Shown here one piece after another: positions 1-6,100 of a stretch of 7,279 bases of DNA. Source of the stretch: Spirochaetaceae bacterium. Its GTDB lineage: Bacteria > Spirochaetota > Spirochaetia > Treponematales > Breznakiellaceae. A program made the position numbers and the translations under genes. Position 1 is the first letter of the stretch; the number at the start of each line of letters is the position of its first letter. A model generated the notes under the pieces. That model was not told the origin of the DNA and did no database searches. It saw nothing but the letters and a program-made list of their open reading frames with translations. The stretch spans positions 1-7,279 of the forward strand of contig JAIRXO010000245.1 in NCBI GenBank assembly GCA_031268255.1. The letters are read 5' to 3'.

Positions 1-8
1 CGGAGGGA

Positions 9-36
9 CGCCATACGCCTTGCTATGGCGCTTTTT
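9..36 (+). terminator. Hairpin plus T-run, possible rho-independent terminator of a gene to the left
   Basis: A perfect 7-bp inverted repeat (CGCCATA at 9-15, TATGGCG at 24-30) with an 8-base loop is followed at 32-36 by five T. That is the layout of an intrinsic terminator for a plus-strand gene ending left of the window. The T-run is short and the stem only moderately stable. Because three more inverted repeats follow directly, this hairpin may instead be one unit of the palindrome cluster. No coding sequence is visible to its left to decide the matter. Confidence 0.45.
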
Positions 37-49
37 CGGGCGGGGGGTA

Positions 50-70
50 GGGCGAGACCTTGGCTCGCCC
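50..70. repeat. Inverted repeat, 7-bp G+C-rich stem
   Basis: GGGCGAG at 50-56 pairs perfectly with CTCGCCC at 64-70 around a 7-base loop. No T-run follows on either strand, so it does not look like a terminator. It is the second unit of the palindrome cluster. The short direct repeat GTAGGG occurs just before the left arm ends its run of G (47-52) and again just after the right arm (71-76), bracketing the hairpin. Confidence 0.6.
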
Positions 71-86
71 GTAGGGGGGCCGGACG

Positions 87-115
87 AACCAAAATATGCC
101 CCGCATATTTTGGTT
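87..115. repeat. Perfect 13-bp inverted repeat with 3-base loop
   Basis: AACCAAAATATGC (87-99) and GCATATTTTGGTT (103-115) are perfect reverse complements separated only by CCC. This is the longest palindrome seen in the window and is A+T-rich in its middle, unlike its surroundings. It is not followed by a T-run. A stem this long and perfect in an intergenic spacer fits a dispersed palindromic repeat (REP- or MITE-like) or an RNA hairpin. Which one cannot be told from a single copy. Confidence 0.75.
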
Positions 116-116
116 T

Positions 117-141
117 TGGGGTTTTGCAACGCAAAACCCCA
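117..141. repeat. Perfect 11-bp inverted repeat with 3-base loop
   Basis: TGGGGTTTTGC (117-127) and GCAAAACCCCA (131-141) are perfect reverse complements around the loop AAC. The repeat starts one base after the preceding 13-bp palindrome, so the two could form back-to-back hairpins in RNA or single-stranded DNA. No T-run follows. A weaker 5-bp hairpin (ACAGG 163-167, CCTGT 175-179) lies a little further on and is not listed separately. Confidence 0.75.
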
Positions 142-185
142 CTTTCAGACGGCGGTGTGGAAACAGGCCCCCCTCCTGTGTATTC

Positions 186-214
186 TTGACCCAACGGGGA
201 GCATGGACTATGTT
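186..214 (+). promoter_or_regulatory. Possible sigma70-type promoter for the membrane-protein gene
   Basis: TTGACC at 186-191 matches five of six bases of the -35 consensus, and TATGTT at 209-214, after a 17-base spacer, matches four of six of the -10. A start point about seven bases on would fall at roughly 221, the first base of the GTG start codon. The transcript would then be leaderless and would lack the Shine-Dalgarno sequence at 196-201. The promoter and ribosome-binding-site readings therefore compete, and the true promoter may lie further upstream. This is a by-eye match only. Confidence 0.3.
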
Positions 215-224
215 TGAGCGGTGA
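196..224 (+). promoter_or_regulatory. Shine-Dalgarno and 4-codon mini-ORF overlapping the start of the next gene
   Basis: GGGGAG (196-201) is the best Shine-Dalgarno match upstream of the first gene, but it sits 19 bases from the GTG at 221, too far to serve it directly. It is ideally placed, 8 bases away, for the ATG at 210. That ATG opens a 4-codon frame (Met-Phe-Glu-Arg, stop TGA at 222-224) whose stop overlaps the GTG start as GTGA. The arrangement would allow translational coupling by termination and restart. Alternatively, a single missing G in the GG at 220-221 would fuse MFER directly onto the signal peptide, so this could be a true frameshift or a sequence error. Confidence 0.5.
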
Positions 225-2266
225 GCTTGTTATTTCTGGTTTTCACGCTTTGTCTTGCTCCGGTCCTGCAATCCCAGGAGAACGGAGGCGCGCGCGATTT
301 TGTCCCGCCGCCGCGCGCGATGCGGGAGATAGAAAAGCAGAGGCAGGAGGGGCTCATGGCTGCCCTTGAGGACAGGGGGTTCCGGGCGGAGGTAAGGGAG
401 CTTTTCCCCGCTTTTGGGGCTTTCGGCGCTTCGGTCCATGTGCGTCTTGAGCCGTCACCGGATACGGGGAGGGACGCGCTGGTACTTGCCATGCCGCTCT
501 ACGGCGACGGGGACAGCGGGCAGGGCCGCTATGATATGGATGAGGCGCTGCTGCTGCTGGAAAAGCTCGCGGCACAGCCTTTGGGGACGGAAATCCGCGT
601 GGCGTTTCTCGGTTCGGAATATTCCCGCCTGGGCGCGGAGATTGACGCGCCCCGCTATTCGGGGCTCAAGGACCTTTTGAGCCTGTATCCTGAAACGGCA
701 AAGCTCATATACCTTGACCTGCCCGCCGCGCCGGGCGGTCTTTTGATACATAACGGTTCCAGGGGGAATCTAAGCCCCCTCGAAATGATACGGCTTTTCA
801 GCAGGCTCTGCGAAGAAGAAAAAGTCCCCTATGTTTTTTCGGTGTATTTTAACGAACTGTACAAACTGTTCCTCGCCGGAGAAACAGGGCCGCTGGAAAC
901 AGCCCAGTCGCGGGACTTTCCCTCGTTTTTTATAGAAGGAAGGGAAGGTCCGCCCCTTGGTGAAGGGAAGCTGGCCGCGCTGCTCTACCGTTACCTGGAA
1001 GGTCTGGACGCGGTTCCTTCCGATATGGATTATCATTATTCTTTGTTCCATGTTCCAGGGAGGACGTTTTATCTTTCCGAAACCGCAACGGCCCTGCTCT
1101 TTCTCGCTGTCGCGGCGCTGACGCTCTTTATCCTTCTGATGTACTTTCTGGTCAAGCGCCGCCTCCTGGTGCTCCAGTGGAAGGTTTTTTTTACACGCTT
1201 CTGGGTGGTGGCCCTGCTCTTTCTGCTGCTTGCCGTCTCCCTTTTTGGGGCCGAACTCTGGTCGGACCTTGTCAAGCGGCTTCTGGGTCTGGAAGAAAGA
1301 AGCGACATGCTGCTGGCGGCACTGAAAATCGTCTGCGCCCTGGCGTTGTATAATTTTCTGGTTCCCTATTTTTCCCGCATAAGGATTCCCCGCAAGGGAA
1401 ATTATTTTGGCAACGCCGCGGTGATCCTTACCATCGCGGGCAGCATGATAGCCGCCGCCCTGGACTTGAGCTTTGTGCTGCTCTTTCTTTGGGCCTATCT
1501 TTTTGCCCTTCTTGGCTCTGTATTCAGAAAGGCTCCCCTGGTCATAGCCTGCGCCCTTCTTACGCCGCTGCAAATTCTCTCCGCGTTTATCGAGCTTGCC
1601 AGGGGCGGCTATACCCGTCTCTTTGAACTTATCGGATCGGGAAATATTTACATAACCCTGTACGCGGCCCTTATCCTGCTCCCCAGCTTTCTGCTTCTCC
1701 ACCGCGCCGAATATCTTTCCAGGCGGAACAGGGCGAAAAAAGCGCGGGCAACGGGGAAGGCTGTACGCGATGATGGAACGTCCTGGCGGCCCCGTGCGGG
1801 GCATTTGATTAAGAAGAAGCGTCTTAGCGCCGTGGGCGTTTCGCTGCTGCTTTTTTTCTCAGGCGCTTTATGGCTTTCCCGCACGCCCCGCGAAGGGCCC
1901 GCGCGGCGCCTTGCCCAAGACGGGCTTCTTTCGGTCAACGCGGAAAGCAGCGTATTCCTTGACCGCCGCATCATACGCCTCAGCCTGGAGGCGGGACAGA
2001 CGCCCCTTCTTTTTACCCTGAGCCTGGAAAGCCGCGAACCCCTGGTAATATATGACTCCCCCATGCCCTACCGGTTTTCCCAGGACAACAGGTCTGTTTC
2101 GTTTATTCTCGGCGAGGAACCCGATAATCCCTTTCATACAGAACTGGTACTGCCCCAGGATTTTTCGGGCAGCATAAGGGCCGCGATGCTTTACCGTCCC
2201 CTTCCCGCCCGGTCAGGCGGGGACGACTATATACTCAGCGTGGAAAAAACGCTGCCCCTGCCGTAA
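221..2266 (+). CDS. Polytopic membrane protein with degenerate M28 peptidase-like extracytoplasmic domain
   Basis: The 681-residue product starts with a hydrophobic signal sequence (about residues 1-18). Residues about 25-270 are soluble and arranged like an M28 aminopeptidase fold: a beta strand DALVLAMP (85-92), a long helix (ALLLLEKLA), then VAFLGSEYSRLG near 127-138, which matches the family's F-G-x-E-E-x-G-L-x-G step. The usual H-x-D zinc motif and the paired catalytic glutamates are missing (S132-E133 instead), so it is probably a non-catalytic binding domain. About eight membrane helices follow (approximately 285-310, 327-346, 363-385, 398-416, 418-436, 438-460, 475-493, 536-554), with a basic loop at 500-535, then a C-terminal domain of about 125 residues presumably back outside. 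An M28 domain followed by many helices recalls vacuolar or ER membrane peptidases of the ERMP1 type. An in-frame TGA at 215 makes GTG 221 the earliest start; TTG 227 is the alternative. Reading frame: high confidence. Function: unknown. Confidence 0.85.
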   Translation: MSLLFLVFTLCLAPVLQSQENGGARDFVPPPRAMREIEKQRQEGLMAALEDRGFRAEVRELFPAFGAFGASVHVRLEPSPDTGRDALVLAMPLYGDGDSGQGRYDMDEALLLLEKLAAQPLGTEIRVAFLGSEYSRLGAEIDAPRYSGLKDLLSLYPETAKLIYLDLPAAPGGLLIHNGSRGNLSPLEMIRLFSRLCEEEKVPYVFSVYFNELYKLFLAGETGPLETAQSRDFPSFFIEGREGPPLGEGKLAALLYRYLEGLDAVPSDMDYHYSLFHVPGRTFYLSETATALLFLAVAALTLFILLMYFLVKRRLLVLQWKVFFTRFWVVALLFLLLAVSLFGAELWSDLVKRLLGLEERSDMLLAALKIVCALALYNFLVPYFSRIRIPRKGNYFGNAAVILTIAGSMIAAALDLSFVLLFLWAYLFALLGSVFRKAPLVIACALLTPLQILSAFIELARGGYTRLFELIGSGNIYITLYAALILLPSFLLLHRAEYLSRRNRAKKARATGKAVRDDGTSWRPRAGHLIKKKRLSAVGVSLLLFFSGALWLSRTPREGPARRLAQDGLLSVNAESSVFLDRRIIRLSLEAGQTPLLFTLSLESREPLVIYDSPMPYRFSQDNRSVSFILGEEPDNPFHTELVLPQDFSGSIRAAMLYRPLPARSGGDDYILSVEKTLPLP

Positions 2267-2278
2267 GGCGCGGTTACT

Positions 2279-2842
2279 CTAAATTTCTATATCAAGACGC
2301 ACGGGGTTTTCGGAAAGGAGGAGTTCGTCCATGGGAATCTCGTATTCAAATTTTTTGGTGTCTCCGCCAAGGGAACTTTGTACGCTGAGGCGGAAGGTAT
2401 AGCCTGAGGACTGCTGACGGACCAGGCCGCTGAGATCGCTGTCGATTTTTCCGCCTGACGAAAGGCTGAGGCTGAGGCTGTTCCGGTCCAGGACGGCGCT
2501 GCCCAGGGAATTATTGAGAAATGCCGTGAGGGCGTCCATGCTGGTAAACGCGAGACTGAGGCTGTATACCCTGTCGCGGCCGTCCCTCTTTTCGGAAAAT
2601 GACTCAAGGCTGAGACCTTCTATCCTGTCCACGCCGCGCCGTATATCAAGCTGCCCCACAGGCACGGTGGGCCTTGACTCATTGCCGTCAAGTTCGCCAA
2701 GGGCCTGTAGTTCTTCCGGTACGCGGTACTGTACCGTGATGGCGCCCGATCCGTCACGGGAAATGGTTATTTTTGAATCCACGCCAATACAGGAGGAAAA
2801 CAGCACAGAGAGAACAAGACAGGGGAAAAGAATACGCTTCAT
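2279..2842 (-). CDS. Small exported lipoprotein, unknown function
   Basis: The 187-residue product has a short lipoprotein signal peptide: basic Met-Lys-Arg, a hydrophobic core, and the lipobox LFSSC with the lipidated cysteine at residue 18. The loose lipobox is typical of spirochetes. The mature part is beta-rich. It opens with KITISRDGSGAITVQYRVP, a two-strand hairpin around DGSG, a pattern also common at the start of LppM/DUF3153-like lipoproteins; that link is only a resemblance. Serine/leucine alternation (SLSLSLS) occurs near residues 124-131. There is no recognisable catalytic motif. It is the second gene of a minus-strand pair, 11 bp after the DUF503 gene, and its stop is 12 bp from that of the convergent membrane-protein gene, with no strong terminator hairpin between them. 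It is probably anchored in the periplasm or at the surface. Confidence 0.85.
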   Translation of the reverse strand: MKRILFPCLVLSVLFSSCIGVDSKITISRDGSGAITVQYRVPEELQALGELDGNESRPTVPVGQLDIRRGVDRIEGLSLESFSEKRDGRDRVYSLSLAFTSMDALTAFLNNSLGSAVLDRNSLSLSLSSGGKIDSDLSGLVRQQSSGYTFRLSVQSSLGGDTKKFEYEIPMDELLLSENPVRLDIEI

Positions 2843-2848
2843 TATACA

Positions 2849-2852
2849 CTCC
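2849..2852 (-). promoter_or_regulatory. Ribosome binding site of the lipoprotein gene
   Basis: On the minus strand GGAG lies six bases before the ATG at 2842, within the 11-bp gap after the stop of the DUF503 gene. It fixes the lipoprotein start and supports translation from a shared two-gene mRNA. It is the clearest Shine-Dalgarno in the window; by contrast, the two divergent genes around 3141-3175 have weak or no such site. Confidence 0.7.
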
Positions 2853-2853
2853 G

Positions 2854-3141
2854 TTAAAATTCTTCAGAATAAATCTGAACATCCTGAATACGAACCGGCA
2901 CGTCATTTTCTATCATGGCGAGGGCCTTGTGCAAGACCGATTCGCCGAACTGCCGGGAATTGGACACCACGGCGCCTCCCAACTGGGCAAAGGCCAGGGA
3001 ATCCTGAAGGTCAACCTCGGCGGCGCTTATGTGAAAACGCCTCAGGAGTTTTTCCTTGAGGGAACTCACTATGCGCCGTTTGTCCTTGATACTGCCGGCT
3101 TCGGGTATCTCAAATATAAGCTGAATCATGGAAACTATCAT
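2854..3141 (-). CDS. ylxP: DUF503 / YlxP-family protein
   Basis: The product is 95 residues from the ATG at 3141, close to the family's usual 90-100. Hallmarks are the early segment GSIKDKRRIVSSLKEKL (residues 16-32), corresponding to the family's S-L-K-E-K-R motif, then RRFHISAAEVD (34-44), and GAVVSNSR in the middle. DUF503 proteins are small alpha/beta proteins of uncertain function; in Firmicutes ylxP sits in the nusA-infB-rbfA cluster, suggesting a ribosome or RNA link, but none of those genes is here. A GTG at 3150 would add three residues. I prefer ATG 3141 because the GTG is embedded in GGTGA, which can itself act as a Shine-Dalgarno five bases before the ATG, and because the family usually begins close to the first strand. 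It is first in a two-gene unit with the lipoprotein gene. The symbol is by family only. Confidence 0.85.
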   Translation of the reverse strand: MIVSMIQLIFEIPEAGSIKDKRRIVSSLKEKLLRRFHISAAEVDLQDSLAFAQLGGAVVSNSRQFGESVLHKALAMIENDVPVRIQDVQIYSEEF

Positions 3142-3155
3142 ATTTTTCACCGATA

Positions 3156-3168
3156 AGTATACTATACT
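3156..3168. promoter_or_regulatory. Symmetric -10 element, putative bidirectional promoter
   Basis: AGTATACT at 3156-3163 is a perfect palindrome and so gives TATACT (five of six to the -10 consensus) on both strands. A second overlapping plus-strand TATACT lies at 3163-3168. Transcription left from the minus copy would begin near 3149, just before or within the DUF503 start. Transcription right would begin near 3170-3175, at the ATG of the large gene. No good -35 hexamer is visible at 16-18 bases for either direction, so either the -35 is weak or an activator is needed. Because the start codons are so close, both mRNAs would be leaderless or nearly so. Confidence 0.45.
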
Positions 3169-3174
3169 CGAAAA

Positions 3175-6100
3175 ATGGTCGTTTTGCGAAGCCGGCAGGA
3201 CCGGTACATCCGTTTTTACCTCAGGTCCAGCTTCGCGTCCCGGCTTTTCCGGCGTCTTGGCGTATTATTCCTCTGTCTCCTCTCCACTGCTCCCCTTGCC
3301 GCCCAGGAGGCCGGGACACCCAGTGCGGAAGAACTGGAAACGCTTACCGGTTTTATCAGGGAAGAGGACAGGGCGGAACTTTTTTCCTATAAGATTGGGG
3401 ACTCGGACGTGTCCCTGGATGTATCGGGTTTCTGGAAGGGAAGCCTCAGCCTCAACTGGGGCCTCTCCCACAGCAACCTTGGCTTTGAGGCGGTATCGCC
3501 TGACTCGCCCCTGCTCTTTACCCAGGAAGCGGACATTACCCTTTCCCTGTGGATACGGGACAGGTGGTTTCTGGAAGCATCCTTTCTTGATGATTATGAT
3601 GTCAACACCTACAGGGCAGGATACCAGGGACTTGACGGAGAGACAATCCAGTATGTGGGTATAGGCAATACGGGCCTTGATTTTCCGGTATTCCCCTACC
3701 TTGATTTGGGCGGGGACGCGCCGGGAAATTTCGGCGTCTACGGCCGCTTTGGTTCCTCGGAGCTTGCCGTACACAGCCTCCTCCGCCTTGACATGGCGGC
3801 CAGGGAAGAGCGGGTCTGGGTGGGAAACCGGGAGAGGACTTTTGAAAACGTTCCCGCCCAGGGGAACCAGAGGGGCCGCTGGTTCACGCTTCCTTCCGAA
3901 AACATAAGCGGGAGTATCGACGTATATATCGAGGACCGTAACGGCGCTTATTCAGGCGGTGACGGAAGGCGCTACCGCGCCGCCCTGCCTTCGGAATACG
4001 CGGCCAGTTCCCATTACGGTATAGTGGAACTTAAAAGTGAAGCATCAGGACGGGTGGCGGTGGTGTACGGCCCAGCCACGGCGGCTTCTTACGATGCCGA
4101 TATGGGCACAGGTTTCTACAGTGTTGCTTCCGGCTTTTTGGGAAAGGTCCAGGCCGCCTTTAATCAGAATCCTCCCCCGGTCATCTCCCTGGCCGATTAT
4201 CCCCAGCCCGGTCAGGATGATCACGCTTTGTTGAAAACCGCCGCAAACAGGCCGGGGACCATTACCCTTAACGGAACCAACGCCCTGGTTATTTACGAAC
4301 CGGGGACCTTTTCGCCCTTTGAGGGAAGGAACCGTTACACCGCGCCTTCAAGCGCCTCAGAGGATGCCGCGCTGATTTACCCCTCGTCAGGCAGTCACTA
4401 TCAGGGTTATTCGCTCTATACGCTGCGGGATTCAGGCATACCTGAACTTTCCATTGAAGCGCCTTCGGCCGCGTCCCGCCAGGTGTACGAGCTGCTCAAG
4501 GACGGAAAGGCCGGTTACCGTGACGCTGAAAGGCGCTGGCCCCTGGCGGATATGTACCCCGAAATCTACCTGCCCGGCCACAGCCAGCCTGCACGGGACC
4601 TCGCCGTGCGCTTTACCAATTACGGTTCTTCCTCATCACTGGTCCTGGGAAGCGATGTGGTCCCCGGATCGATTCATGTATACCGGGAAGGTCTTGAGGA
4701 CCCCCGTTTTAGCTTTGACGAGCGGAACGGAACCATAAGCCTCGAGACGCCTCCGGGCTTTAACGAACTTGTCAGGGTAAGTTATCTGAAACGCAGCGAC
4801 ATGACCCGCGACGGGAGCCTTGCCGCCGGCCTTGGCGCGGTATGGACGCCGGGGGAAAAATTCAGAACCGCCGCCGCCCTGGGCCTCAGGTGGAACCTCA
4901 ACGCTTCGGGTGACGCGTATTCAGAGGCCGGCGTCTCCAATCCCGGCACTGTGGGTTTTAGTTCCCTCGCGTCCTGGGAGGACGAACATTTCAGGACCAA
5001 ACTTACCCTGGGCCTGGGCATGGAACAACCCGACACCACGGGCCTGTACCGCGTAGCGGGCATGGAAGGCGCCCAGCTTGAATGGCCCTACAACTCAAGG
5101 GATTCCTTTACCAGCCTCGCTCCCTCATTGACAGCCGCTGTAACGGCCATTCAAACTTCCATACCGGGAACCCCCGCGTTCACCCTGGCAAACCGGGCTT
5201 TGCTGGTGTACCGCAATTACCGGGAAACAGGCCCCCTGGGAGGCTCCTCACTTAAAAGCATAAGCTCAAGCGCCCCGGTGGTCTCTTCCATGGAAGGCCC
5301 CTACCCTGCCAGGGATGACGGGAGCGACACGGTGATCCTTGCCGCCGAGTTCTCCCTTGATCCAGGCCAAATATGGACAGGCTTTGAAACTCCCCTTCAG
5401 GGTCTTGGGGCAAACCTCGAGAACGCGGGAAGCGTCACAGTGCCCCTGCGGCTCTACGGATTTTCCTTCCCCCTTCCTCCATCCTTGAGAATCCTCGTCC
5501 AGTTCGGCCCCTTGAGGGACAAGGATAATTTTTCGGGCGAAAACCCCAGCCTCATTGTTGAGCAGCTTGTCTATGACTCATCGAGTGCCGATCCCGGTCT
5601 GTCCGCCATTACGACATCGCTCCAAAGCGGGAACTGGGTTCACATAGCCCTTAATCTTTCCCCTGAGGACAGGGAAAAAATCGGCGCCGCAAACTATATG
5701 CGTATACTCATAGCCCATGACGGTTTGTCATCCCTTGACGGCAGAGTCCTGGCGGGCCCCCTCATGGTACGGGGCTCCACCCTGCGGCCCATGGGCGTTA
5801 CTACTTCAGGCGAAGTGATTTCTGTTTTTTCTTCGGGAAAGGTCAGCGCCATGGAAGTCCCCGATACGACCCTCAGGACGGCGTTCAGGGATGAGATAGA
5901 CCGTTTCCATCCGGGAAGCGCCTCCCAGCGCGTCCTTAAAGTTGATTATGAAGGCATCAGTGCAGGCGAAGGCGCGGGAGTTGACGGACGCTACAGCGCC
6001 ATACCCTTTGCCGATTACGAAAAACTTGTCTTTTATTACAAGGCCCCTGTTGTTACGGGGACTGTTCTCCACGTCGCCGCAGGCCCCGGTCCCGAGGCGC

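Noticed and set aside
38..79. Possible G-quadruplex in the G-rich stretches at 38-52 and 71-79
   Set aside because: There are several G-runs, but one pair has no loop between them and the rest are split by a stable hairpin, so a standard four-tract quadruplex is not clearly formed.
20..217. 65-codon plus-strand ORF across the spacer
   Set aside because: It runs through all the inverted repeats, so its sequence is dictated by palindromes; it starts inside the first hairpin and has no ribosome binding site or recognisable domain.
770..1804. 344-codon minus-strand ORF opposite the membrane-protein gene
   Set aside because: It is rich in Lys, Gln, Arg and Gly with no domain pattern, as expected from the reverse of hydrophobic codons. 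The sense frame has clear membrane helices and a peptidase-like fold.
2263..2281. Possible bidirectional terminator between the convergent genes
   Set aside because: Only a 4-bp GTAA/TTAC stem is present in the 12-bp spacer and there is no T-run.
2514..3156. Two plus-strand ORFs antisense to the lipoprotein and DUF503 genes
   Set aside because: The minus strand encodes a clean lipobox and DUF503 motifs with a proper ribosome binding site; the plus frames show no domain.
3128..3664. 178-codon plus-strand ORF overlapping the DUF503 start and the giant ORF
   Set aside because: It is a shifted frame of the giant gene, with low-complexity Pro/Arg/Ser content; the giant ORF frame continues open for 4 kb and has a signal peptide.
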